Positions 1 through 4,911 of a DNA stretch of 11,104 bases are shown here, in pieces (position 1 is the first letter of the stretch; each line of letters starts with the position of its first letter). The stretch spans positions 1 to 11,104 of the forward strand of contig JAISGC010000059.1 in assembly GCA_031263295.1 (NCBI GenBank), read 5' to 3'. Source of the stretch: Rickettsiales bacterium. Its GTDB lineage: Bacteria > Pseudomonadota > Alphaproteobacteria > Rs-D84. The translations under genes were made by a program, and so were the position numbers. The notes beneath the pieces were generated by a model, which saw nothing but the letters and a program-made list of their open reading frames with translations, did not search any database and was not told the origin of the DNA.

Positions 1-385
1 TTTCGACCGCGCCGATTTCCTTTATCGGCTGGCCCAAGAGAACCTGCTCGGAGAGAATCGCGACGCCGGTCAAATCGGTCAGAAGCTTTGCAATATCGCG
101 CGAAGACACGCTGCCATACAAATGCCCGGTGTCTCCGGCGCTGCGGATAAGGTGCAGTTTCGCGGCCGTAATTTTCGGCAGATTGGCCTCGGCCGCGGTC
201 TTGTCGGACTCGTGCCTGGCAATCAGGGCCGCTTTTTCGGATGCGAACTTTTCAAGGTTTTCCTTCGACCAGCGCAGCGCCTTGCCATTCGGCAAAAGAT
301 AGTTCCGCGCGTATCCAGTCGCGACCTCGGCCTCGTCGCCGATATTGCCCAACCGGGCGATTTTTTGCGTGAGTATTATTTTCAT
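1..385 (-). CDS. rplI: 50S ribosomal protein L9 (3' part beyond window)
   Basis: L9 binds 23S rRNA and holds the L1-stalk side of the large ribosomal subunit. The reading frame runs leftward from ATG 383-385 and begins MKIILTQKIARLGNIGDEAE, followed by VATGYARNYLLPNGKA, the hallmark N-terminal L9 fold with its glycine-rich turn. The linker helix and the start of the C-terminal domain follow (GHLYGSVSSRDIA near residue 90). 128 codons are visible; L9 is usually about 150 or more residues, so the C-terminus lies outside the window. A ribosome binding site (AAAGGACAG) precedes the start. It is the third gene of the S6-S18-L9 operon, separated from rpsR by about 140 bases that hold a large inverted repeat. 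Identification is secure. Confidence 0.97.
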   Translation of the reverse strand, partial: MKIILTQKIARLGNIGDEAEVATGYARNYLLPNGKALRWSKENLEKFASEKAALIARHESDKTAAEANLPKITAAKLHLIRSAGDTGHLYGSVSSRDIAKLLTDLTGVAILSEQVLLGQPIKEIGAVE

Positions 386-420
386 ATCATCTGTCCTTTG
401 TTCAAGTTAGAGACAGGGGT

Positions 421-520
421 TAGGGACAGGGGTTAGGGGTTAGTTGAGTTTGCGACGATGTTTATTTTTTATGAACAAACTTTTTTCGCGCGCTCCACTA
501 ATCCCTAACCCCTGTCCCTA
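421..520. repeat. Inverted repeat between rpsR and rplI, tandem-repeat arms
   Basis: The left arm (421-448) and right arm (493-520) are 28 bases long and complementary at 26 positions, around a loop of 44 bases. Each arm is built of a short repeated unit related to GGGGTTAGGGACA, and a further unit precedes the left arm at 408-420. The structure fills the rpsR-rplI gap, ending just before the rpsR stop at 525. It could fold in the operon mRNA and act as a partial terminator or processing site; that role is inference. Confidence 0.8.
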
Positions 521-524
521 TCCC

Positions 525-752
525 CTATCCCAAATTATTCCTGACGAACGGCACCAGCCCGAGATGGCGGGCGCGCTTTATCGCCTGGGCCAGCTTGCGC
601 TGGTCTTTCTGCGGCACGCCCGAGATGCGGGACGGGGCGATTTTGCCGCGTTCGGACACATAGCGCATCAGCGTCTTCGTGTCCTTGTAATCTATATCCC
701 GGCCTTTCAGCGGGTTGGTTTTCTTTCTGTAAATCGCAGCGCGAACGGCCAT
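525..752 (-). CDS. rpsR: 30S ribosomal protein S18
   Basis: S18 binds next to S6 on the platform of the small ribosomal subunit. The 75-residue product carries the conserved S18 core: IDYKDTKTLMRYVSERGKI (about residues 20-38), then PSRISGV, then the basic helix QRKLAQAIKRARHLGLVPFV. The length is normal for the family. The start ATG overlaps the rpsF stop codon (TAATG, 750-754), which suggests translational coupling to S6, its direct binding partner. It is the middle gene of the rpsF-rpsR-rplI operon. Identification is secure. Confidence 0.97.
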   Translation of the reverse strand: MAVRAAIYRKKTNPLKGRDIDYKDTKTLMRYVSERGKIAPSRISGVPQKDQRKLAQAIKRARHLGLVPFVRNNLG

Positions 753-1087
753 TATTCGTCTCCTTCGGATTTTTTCATCATTATCGAAACGCCGTCGGAA
801 AGCTTCTCGACGCGCACATTCAGATAGCGGATAACATCTTCGTCAATACGCAGGCGACGCTCGTATTCGGCGATTTGGCCGCCGTCGATGGCGACATTGA
901 ACATAACGAAGTGCGCCCGCCGGTTCTTGCGGATGATGTATGCCAGGGGCCGGTTGCCCCAGAACTCGGTCGACTTTATCGAACCGCCCAATTCCTTGAT
1001 TATGCCGCTGAACTTGGCGGCTTTTTCTTTCGCCTGGCCGTCGGACAAATCGCCGCGGAAGACCAGCACGGATTCATAGAATGCCAT
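752..1087 (-). CDS. rpsF: 30S ribosomal protein S6
   Basis: S6 binds the central domain of 16S rRNA as a complex with S18. The 111-residue product begins MAFYESVLVFRGDLSD and contains the S6 signatures FWGNRPLAYIIRKNRRAHFV (about residues 43-62) and IDEDVIRYLNVRVEKL (residues 81-96). The open frame extends upstream to 1234, but the start at 1085-1087 is chosen because it has a good ribosome binding site (AAAGGAAA) and fits the family N-terminus; the longer frame crosses the promoter and a palindrome. It is the first gene of the operon and its stop overlaps the rpsR start. Identification is secure. Confidence 0.97.
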   Translation of the reverse strand: MAFYESVLVFRGDLSDGQAKEKAAKFSGIIKELGGSIKSTEFWGNRPLAYIIRKNRRAHFVMFNVAIDGGQIAEYERRLRIDEDVIRYLNVRVEKLSDGVSIMMKKSEGDE

Positions 1088-1144
1088 TCTTTTTCCTTTG
1101 GTTTGCGCCGACGATACAAAGCCCGCCAGCAGGATTCTGCGGGT

Positions 1145-1173
1145 ATGATACACGAGCCGAGGGCGTTTGTCAA
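1145..1173 (-). promoter_or_regulatory. Sigma-70-type promoter of the rpsF operon
   Basis: Read on the minus strand there is a perfect -35 box TTGACA (1168-1173), a 17-base spacer and the -10 box TATCAT (1145-1150), about 60 bases upstream of the rpsF start. The -35 box abuts the left arm of the inverted repeat at 1173-1266. Confidence 0.85.
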
Positions 1174-1266
1174 TAAGGACTAGGATTAGGACTAGGACTA
1201 GGTGTGGCTCGTTATCGCGCATCAGCGCTATCACAAGGTTCGCCTAGTCCTAATCCTAGTCCTTAT
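1173..1266. repeat. Perfect 24-bp inverted repeat upstream of rpsF
   Basis: The arms 1173-1196 and 1243-1266 are perfectly complementary over 24 bases and are made of tandem hexamers of the type ACTAGG/ATTAGG; another ACTAGG unit continues at 1197-1202. The loop is 46 bases. The left arm touches the rpsF -35 box, and the right arm covers the stop codon of the small minus-strand ORF at 1263-1439. The design matches the palindromes at 421-520 and 3289-3386, although the arm sequences differ. Confidence 0.85.
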
Positions 1267-1439
1267 GCATTTCCCCATAAAACCCGCCGTGCGCCCGTAA
1301 TGCCGCCAGCAGATATAATAATGGCTTCGCCGTCTTTGGTTGCGTATGTCATTTTTTCCTTGAAATCGTATTTGATAAATGTTATTATGCGCAGGTCGTT
1401 TTGGCGGCATATTCTCGGAGTTTCGATAGGTTCGTCCAT
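1263..1439 (-). CDS. Possible small protein, 58 aa, unknown function
   Basis: Minus-strand ORF starting at ATG 1437-1439 with a weak AGG ribosome binding site about 8 bases upstream. The product begins MDEPIETPRICRQNDLRI and ends GGITGARRVLWGNA. No family is recognised and no membrane segment or signal peptide is seen. It would be divergent from the DUF2798-like gene at 1483, with only 43 bases between the starts. Its stop codon lies inside the right arm of the 1173-1266 palindrome, which could itself act as its terminator. Support is limited to an acceptable start, otherwise empty space and a plausible amino-acid composition, so it may not be a gene. Confidence 0.3.
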   Translation of the reverse strand: MDEPIETPRICRQNDLRIITFIKYDFKEKMTYATKDGEAIIISAGGITGARRVLWGNA

Positions 1440-1446
1440 TGTATAA

Positions 1447-1480
1447 ACCTATGATGTTTAACTAAACACATAGGTGGTTT
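1447..1480 (+). promoter_or_regulatory. Leader hairpin overlapping the ribosome binding site of the DUF2798-like gene
   Basis: ACCTATG (1447-1453) pairs with CATAGGT (1469-1475), and inside it TGTTT (1455-1459) pairs with AAACA (1464-1468). Together they make a 12-bp stem with one bulged A and a four-base loop, followed by GGTTTTT. The 3' side of the stem contains the AGGT of the ribosome binding site for the ATG at 1483. The fold could stop transcription or hide the ribosome binding site; which one applies cannot be decided from sequence. Confidence 0.55.
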
Positions 1481-1482
1481 TT

Positions 1483-1695
1483 ATGGCTAAAATTATTCAC
1501 TTCATTCCGCAGGCGTATATGATTCTGTGCATGACGCTTTCTATAAGTTTCATTCATTATATTATCGGACATACGGAAAACTTTTTGCTCTCGTGGCTGG
1601 GCGCGCTCGTGATAGCGGCCCCGCTTGCCATATTTTTCTCGTTATGGATTCCGGCGATTATGAAAAGACTGAACCACGGCAAAAATCCGTGGTGA
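1483..1695 (+). CDS. Small inner-membrane protein, DUF2798-like
   Basis: The product is 70 residues, beginning MAKIIHFIPQAYMILCMTL and ending MKRLNHGKNPW. It has two hydrophobic helices, at about residues 8-27 and 37-60, joined by a short polar turn, and a basic tail after the second helix. This two-helix layout with an LLSWLGALVIAAPLA-type second helix and a terminal basic segment resembles the DUF2798 family, whose function is unknown. An in-frame GTG exists at 1474, but the ATG at 1483 is preferred because an AGGTGG motif lies at a proper distance. The start region is covered by a strong hairpin (1447-1475). The last codons form a small hairpin (ACCACGG 1673-1679 with CCGTGGT 1687-1693) that may serve as a weak terminator. 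Confidence 0.65.
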   Translation: MAKIIHFIPQAYMILCMTLSISFIHYIIGHTENFLLSWLGALVIAAPLAIFFSLWIPAIMKRLNHGKNPW

Positions 1696-1697
1696 TT

Positions 1698-1808
1698 TCA
1701 TAATGCGCCCGCCAATTGTTGCACGACGCCTAACACGCCGGGCAATTTTTCTTCGCCGTATTTTTTAAGCGTCAGAGAAAATGTGATTTTCCGCGCCGAG
1801 ACCGGTTG
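1698..1808 (-). pseudogene. Possible C-terminal remnant of a protein gene
   Basis: On the minus strand a 36-codon open stretch without a usable start encodes a protein-like tail: ITFSLTLKKYGEEKLPGV followed by LGVVQQLAGAL and a stop. An in-frame stop sits at 1809-1811. The composition looks like genuine coding sequence, so this may be what is left of a deleted gene, but chance cannot be excluded. No family is recognised. Confidence 0.2.
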
Positions 1809-1823
1809 TCAAATGTTTTATAT

Positions 1824-1851
1824 TTGATTTAATTGATTTTTATTGTAGAAT
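1824..1851 (+). promoter_or_regulatory. Promoter of the putative structured RNA / 88-aa gene
   Basis: The -35 box TTGATT (1824-1829), a 16-base AT-rich spacer and the -10 box TAGAAT (1846-1851) predict transcription from about 1858. The nearest downstream ORF starts 180 bases later, and the interval is rich in stems. Confidence 0.6.
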
Positions 1852-1857
1852 AACCGC

Positions 1858-2020
1858 GGATTTGCGTATTGCAAGTCTGGGGCTTGAAGGTCCTTTAACA
1901 CACGCGTCCGCAGGGACGAAAAATGCTCCAACTCCGGTTGGAGAGCGGCGAATATATTGAATAAGCCGTGCAATTCGTGTGATTGCCTTCAATCTCCAAC
2001 CACCTATTTCGGGTGGTTTT
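1858..2020 (+). ncRNA. Putative structured RNA of about 160 nt (small RNA or long 5' leader)
   Basis: Between a predicted promoter and a terminator-like hairpin there is no convincing ORF but a dense set of stems. GCGTATTGCA (1864-1873) can pair with TGCAATTCGT (1969-1978), with one mismatch and a G-U pair, as an outer closing helix. Inside lie CGTCC/GGACG (1905-1909/1914-1918), CTCCAAC/GTTGGAG (1926-1932/1937-1943, loop TCCG) and CGGC/GCCG (about 1946-1968). The result is a multi-branched fold. It was compared from memory with 4.5S, 6S, tmRNA and common riboswitch signatures; none fits clearly. It may be a free small RNA or a cis-acting leader of the 88-aa gene at 2038. Confidence 0.45.
1998..2020 (+). 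terminator. Terminator-like hairpin before the 88-aa gene
   Basis: AACCACC (1998-2004) pairs with GGTGGTT (2012-2018) around a seven-base loop, and a short T-rich stretch (TTTAATT) follows. It lies 20 bases upstream of the ATG at 2038, so it would either end the structured RNA or attenuate the gene. Confidence 0.55.
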
Positions 2021-2037
2021 AATTATGGGAGATTAAA

Positions 2038-2304
2038 ATGATAGTTGCAATGCCCGGATGGTCGCCGGACCGCGAGCCGGACGAAATCGATATGCTTATC
2101 GACGCGCTTTCCAAGGTTCACGAGGCGAAGCAAATGATTCGCTCCTGCATCGAGAAATTGAACGCGCGCCGGTCCGACAGAGCGCCGGTCCCCTTGCCCG
2201 AGACTCCGAACTCGGAGACAATCCGAGCGATACTCCGTGCGGAAATGGGAATAGGCCTGCACGAAACCAGCTTGGCCGAACTGCGCGAAATGATGACGGG
2301 CTGA
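2038..2304 (+). CDS. Hypothetical 88-aa protein, possible antitoxin-like C-terminus
   Basis: The product begins MIVAMPGWSPDREPDEIDML. It is soluble and acidic to neutral, with a predicted helical segment at about residues 17-44 (IDMLIDALSKVHEAKQMIRS) and a proline-rich middle. The C-terminal stretch ETIRAILRAEMGIG followed by SLAELREMM resembles the tail of RelB/DinJ-type antitoxins, but no DNA-binding N-terminal domain is recognised, so the comparison is weak. A GGGAGA ribosome binding site lies just upstream of ATG 2038. It is followed 136 bases later by a PemK/MazF-like gene, but that gene has its own strong promoter, so a simple two-gene operon is not evident. Confidence 0.6.
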   Translation: MIVAMPGWSPDREPDEIDMLIDALSKVHEAKQMIRSCIEKLNARRSDRAPVPLPETPNSETIRAILRAEMGIGLHETSLAELREMMTG

Positions 2305-2320
2305 CTTTATTGATAAAATC

Positions 2321-2349
2321 TTGACCTTTCGGCAGAAATACGCTATTAT
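2321..2349 (+). promoter_or_regulatory. Strong promoter of the PemK/MazF-like gene
   Basis: The -35 box TTGACC (2321-2326), a 17-base spacer and the -10 box TATTAT (2344-2349) form one of the best promoters in the window. Predicted transcription starts near 2356, giving a leader of about 85 nt before ATG 2441. Confidence 0.8.
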
Positions 2350-2358
2350 AGACCTGTA

Positions 2359-2424
2359 AGACCGTCGCCAAGATGAGTTTTACGCTCCCGAATAGGGTTT
2401 ACCGGCCCCGCCTTGGCGGGGTCT
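2359..2424 (+). promoter_or_regulatory. Leader with two mutually exclusive stems upstream of the toxin-like gene
   Basis: A local GC hairpin CCCCGC-CTTG-GCGGGG (2406-2421) can form. Its 3' half, CTTGGCGGGGTCT (2412-2424), can instead pair with AGACCGTCGCCAAG (2359-2372), which has AGACC and CGCCAAG matching around a small internal mismatch. The two folds exclude each other, as in attenuators and riboswitches. No U-run follows the local hairpin, so control of translation or mRNA stability is more likely than classic termination. Confidence 0.5.
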
Positions 2425-2440
2425 AAATAGTGAGTTTATA

Positions 2441-2920
2441 ATGTCTGTCATCGCACCACCGAGATTTGTAAAGCGCGGTCAGGTTTTTGTTTGCGACTTC
2501 GAAGCCTGCAATACATCGACCACCAGCATGATTTGTTATATGGACGAAAATATAGGGCATCCGGTTTGCGGATTCACGGCAAACATCAAACCGGAAATCG
2601 GAAAATGCCGCCCGGTCGTTATTGTCTACGCGCACAAACGAACCCGCCTTGCGCTAGTTCTGCCATTCACTACCCAAAAGCCCAAAAGAGAAATTGCAAA
2701 CACATTGCCCGTTCCGGTCGGCGTTATGCCGGGCGTGCTGGCGCGCAAGGAATGCTGGGCGCTATGCGATATGATGCAGGTTGTGAATCTGGACAGGTTG
2801 CAGCCGGTTTATTTTAATAACATAACAGCGGCGCACACCAGCTTCAACGAAAGCCGGCTGCCAATGCCATACTTTGATAAGATTTTGGAAATAATCCATA
2901 AAGTCGTTGGAAAAAAATAA
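2441..2920 (+). CDS. PemK/MazF-family toxin-like protein (probable mRNA endoribonuclease)
   Basis: The product is 159 residues. KRGQVFVCDFE (residues 11-21) matches the first strand of the family, EIGKCRPVVIV (52-62) the strand with the catalytic-site arginine (R57 here), LALVLPFTT (70-78) the strand carrying the conserved threonine, and CWALCDMMQVVNLDRL (105-120) the conserved dimer-region motif. Family members cut mRNA or act as toxins held in check by an antitoxin. Known MazF proteins are about 110 residues; this one is longer, with an insertion at about residues 23-50 and a C-terminal extension. No standard antitoxin gene overlaps or directly precedes it; the 88-aa ORF upstream is the only candidate. 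The ribosome binding site is weak (GTGAG) despite a strong promoter. The stop codon directly abuts the CCA end of a disrupted tRNA-Leu on the other strand. Confidence 0.8.
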   Translation: MSVIAPPRFVKRGQVFVCDFEACNTSTTSMICYMDENIGHPVCGFTANIKPEIGKCRPVVIVYAHKRTRLALVLPFTTQKPKREIANTLPVPVGVMPGVLARKECWALCDMMQVVNLDRLQPVYFNNITAAHTSFNESRLPMPYFDKILEIIHKVVGKK

Positions 2921-3099
2921 TGGTGCGGATGGGGGGGACTTGAACCCCCAAGGATTGCTCCACAGCATCCTTAGTGCTGCGCGTCTACCAATTTCGCTCG
3001 CCGCGCCTGCGGCGCGTCTGCGCGTATCCTCGTTCCCGCTCACTTCGTTCGCTGCGCTCGCCGCTTTGCGGCTCGCTGACTCGGATTCGCCACATCCTT
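2921..3099 (-). pseudogene. Disrupted tRNA-Leu copy (insertion in the D-stem region)
   Basis: From the CCA end (2921-2923) to the D-arm (2997) this copy is identical to the intact tRNA-Leu next to it over 65 bases, including anticodon AAG. One extra C sits between the acceptor and T stems. The sequence then breaks off and resumes after about 88 bases at 3086-3099, where the missing 5' end (AAGGATG-TG-GCGAA) is found. With the insertion removed, the first two acceptor pairs still fail (AA against GC). Insertion, extra base and broken pairs together suggest a non-functional gene. Confidence 0.75.
2998..3085. mobile_element. Small GC-rich insertion in tRNA-Leu with 5-bp target duplication
   Basis: The 88-base segment separates two copies of TTCGC (2993-2997 and 3086-3090) that are a single site in the intact neighbouring tRNA. 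It contains short palindromic pieces such as GCGCGCC-type and GCGAGC/GCTCGC-type arms and no ORF of its own. It resembles a non-coding miniature element rather than an intron, because it lies in the D-stem region and not the anticodon loop. Confidence 0.6.
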
Positions 3100-3114
3100 G
3101 CCTAAATTAAATAA

Positions 3115-3199
3115 TGGTGGGCGCGGGGGGACTTGAACCCCCAAGGATTGCTCCACAGCATCCTTAGTGCTGCGCGTCTACCAATTTCGCCACGCGCCC
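3115..3199 (-). tRNA. tRNA-Leu, anticodon AAG
   Basis: Read on the minus strand the 85-nt gene folds fully. The acceptor stem GGGCGCG/CGCGCCC is perfect. The D-arm follows, then a 5-bp anticodon stem CAGCA/TGCTG with loop CTAAGGA, a class II variable arm (GGA/TCC), a 5-bp T stem GGGGG/CCCCC, discriminator A and an encoded CCA. The long variable arm and A73 fit leucine. The loop gives anticodon AAG, which would read CUU and, if A34 is edited to inosine, also CUC and CUA. Bacteria normally use GAG here, so the A34 is unusual. It has its own promoter at 3209-3236. Confidence 0.92.
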
Positions 3200-3208
3200 A
3201 ACGCGGGC

Positions 3209-3236
3209 ATTCTACACTTTGCATTTTTTATTTCAA
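3209..3236 (-). promoter_or_regulatory. Promoter of tRNA-Leu
   Basis: On the minus strand the -35 box TTGAAA (3231-3236), a 16-base spacer and the -10 box TAGAAT (3209-3214) place the transcription start a few bases before the mature tRNA 5' end at 3199. Confidence 0.75.
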
Positions 3237-3281
3237 GCGTTTTGTGATAAAATGTTTTCAACGATAATGCAGGAAGGGATT

Positions 3282-4832
3282 ATGAAAAAGAGAATAAGAG
3301 AAAGCGAACGCTTCGCGTTCGCAGAGAATAAGAGAATGGAGCATAAGAGAGGGATTTTCTCTTATTCTCTCATTCTCTTATTCTCTATTTGCGGCCCCGC
3401 CGCAAATGCGGCCGGAACCTATATGGGCACGGGCGGATACCAATCGCCGCAGAGATACTATAACGGCGGCAGCGCGTCAGGCGGATATTACAACCGCGGC
3501 GGGTCTGGCTCGACCAGCTTCCCAAGTTATAACTCGGGCTATGCCGACGGCGGCAATTATTACAATCGCGGCGCGGCGCAACAAGGCCGGGATATGAACT
3601 ACACGCGGCAACAGGCGCAACAGCAATCGCGCTCCGCGTCGGCCGCGCCGGGCAAGGATGGCTTTTCCTTCGACGGCGGTCTGTCGATGCAGTGGGCCCA
3701 GTGGAACTTCGATATGAAGCAGACGGGCTCGATTTTGGATTACAGCGACATAGGCTGGCTGGTGCTCGATCTTAAAGGCAAATACAAGTTCGGCGGCTGG
3801 GTCGTCGACGGCGGCCTGCAATTCGGAATGCAAAACGGCGAGTCCACCATGACCGACGACGACATCACGCGCGGCGGCCTCTTGACCGAAATGTATGACG
3901 AAGTGAACCAGCAATATTATTATTCGGCCAGCCAGGTTTTATCCATCGGGCAATCCAAGGGCGGCTCGCTGTTCGGGCTGAACTTCGGCGTCGGGCTGGC
4001 GGACAAGCTCGGCTTCGGGCGCACGAAAATCACGCCGAGCATTGGATACCGGATGTTCAATTACAAATTGACCACCCAGAACAACAACGGGCTGGCGGTC
4101 GCGACGAACTTCTGTATGGAAACGGACACCGGCGAGCAGTATTGCCCGGCCTATATTCTGACCAGCGACGGAAACGGGAACCTTGCCATAACCGGCGAGA
4201 CCGATGACGGCTGGTGGCAGATTTCGCCGACCGACCCGTATATCAGCACGGAATCATATTCGGTCTATCAGCCGAACAAAACGCACATCTATAATGTCTC
4301 GTGGAACGGGCCGTATCTGGCGGCCGATTTGGACACGCAGATTGACGGCCACAATGCGGTGAACGCGCGCGTCGAGCTGGGCTTTCCGGGATACAGCGCC
4401 AAGGGGGACCAGCCCTATCGCCCCGACTGGTCGCATCCGACATCGGTCGAGGACACGAAGCCCATATTCGGCGCGATACACTTGGGATTGCTGGCGAACT
4501 GGACGACGATGCTGAACGCGAACTGGGGCTTGCAGTTCGGATTTACCTATGACTATTACAAGGTCTCGGGCGCGAATGCGAAGACATATCTGAACGGCGA
4601 TTATTATATTGCGCAATTGCAGGCGATATTCAACGCCGGCGTTGATTCCGGCGCTTGGACGGACGACACCGCGGGCGAGGAGCAGATGTATGCGACCAGC
4701 CCGGAGGCCCAGGCGATTGAGGCGGTTTATGACGCCTGCGGCGGGGATTCCTGGACCTGCACGACGAAAAACGAGGTCAATAGTTTCTACCGCTCGGTGG
4801 GCCTCCGCCTCGGCGTCGCAGGAAGGTTTTGA
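3282..4832 (+). CDS. Outer-membrane beta-barrel protein
   Basis: The product is 516 residues. From ATG 3282 (ribosome binding site AGGAAGGGA) it has a long basic n-region, a hydrophobic core GIFSYSLILLFSICG (residues 24-38) and a likely cleavage site after ANA (about 43). A Gly/Tyr/Ser/Asn-rich stretch follows (45-110), then alternating amphipathic strands typical of a transmembrane barrel (for example WVVDGGLQFGMQNG and SIGYRMFNYKLTTQ). It ends LRLGVAGRF, with the C-terminal aromatic residue used for outer-membrane assembly. The motif WNGPYLAADLDTQIDGHN recalls omptin-like barrels, but family and function are not recognised. A shorter start at ATG 3336 would give a more ordinary signal peptide with a weaker ribosome binding site. 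The first 35 codons overlap a palindromic repeat. The stop codon lies within a 13-bp hairpin. Confidence 0.75.
   Translation: MKKRIRESERFAFAENKRMEHKRGIFSYSLILLFSICGPAANAAGTYMGTGGYQSPQRYYNGGSASGGYYNRGGSGSTSFPSYNSGYADGGNYYNRGAAQQGRDMNYTRQQAQQQSRSASAAPGKDGFSFDGGLSMQWAQWNFDMKQTGSILDYSDIGWLVLDLKGKYKFGGWVVDGGLQFGMQNGESTMTDDDITRGGLLTEMYDEVNQQYYYSASQVLSIGQSKGGSLFGLNFGVGLADKLGFGRTKITPSIGYRMFNYKLTTQNNNGLAVATNFCMETDTGEQYCPAYILTSDGNGNLAITGETDDGWWQISPTDPYISTESYSVYQPNKTHIYNVSWNGPYLAADLDTQIDGHNAVNARVELGFPGYSAKGDQPYRPDWSHPTSVEDTKPIFGAIHLGLLANWTTMLNANWGLQFGFTYDYYKVSGANAKTYLNGDYYIAQLQAIFNAGVDSGAWTDDTAGEEQMYATSPEAQAIEAVYDACGGDSWTCTTKNEVNSFYRSVGLRLGVAGRF
3289..3386. repeat. Palindromic repeat inside the signal-peptide coding region
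   Basis: AGAGAATAAGAGAA occurs at 3289-3302 and again at 3323-3336. Its complement TTCTCTTATTCTCT occurs at 3357-3370 and 3373-3386; the inner pairing extends to 16 bases (3323-3338 with 3371-3386). A smaller hairpin, GCGAACG/CGTTCGC, sits at 3304-3322. The block is translated in frame as the n-region and hydrophobic core of the signal peptide. Arms made of tandem short units match the palindromes at 421-520 and 1173-1266 in design. Confidence 0.8.
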
Positions 4833-4855
4833 TTTTGCTTCGCAAAATCAAAACC
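4825..4855. terminator. Hairpin at the end of the outer-membrane protein gene
   Basis: Perfect 13-bp stem GGTTTTGATTTTG/CAAAATCAAAACC with loop CTTCG. It includes the stop codon of the upstream gene. No clear T-run follows on the plus strand, so it may end transcription weakly or protect the mRNA 3' end. Confidence 0.5.
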
Positions 4856-4911
4856 AAATCCTAAACAAAAAATCACTTCGTAATTTTTGTAAAAAGTGCA
4901 AACATAATCTT

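Noticed and set aside
122..827. Plus-strand ORFs opposite rplI and rpsR
   Set aside because: They are shadows of well-recognised ribosomal protein genes and cross a large palindrome.
1204..1446. Plus-strand ORF of 80 codons between rpsF and the DUF2798-like gene
   Set aside because: It begins inside the palindrome loop, has no ribosome binding site and shows no family resemblance.
2351..2440. Type III (ToxI-ToxN) toxin-antitoxin locus
   Set aside because: The expected tandem RNA repeats before the terminator are not visible; only loose TTTAC-like similarities occur, so it is kept as an unproven analogy.
2998..3085. Group I or other tRNA intron
   Set aside because: It lies in the D-stem region rather than the anticodon loop, is short, lacks intron core motifs and has a target-site duplication.
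4609..4911. Upstream extension of the GIY-YIG gene
   Set aside because: It overlaps the barrel-protein gene in another frame, is Arg/Pro-rich and does not belong to the GIY-YIG domain.
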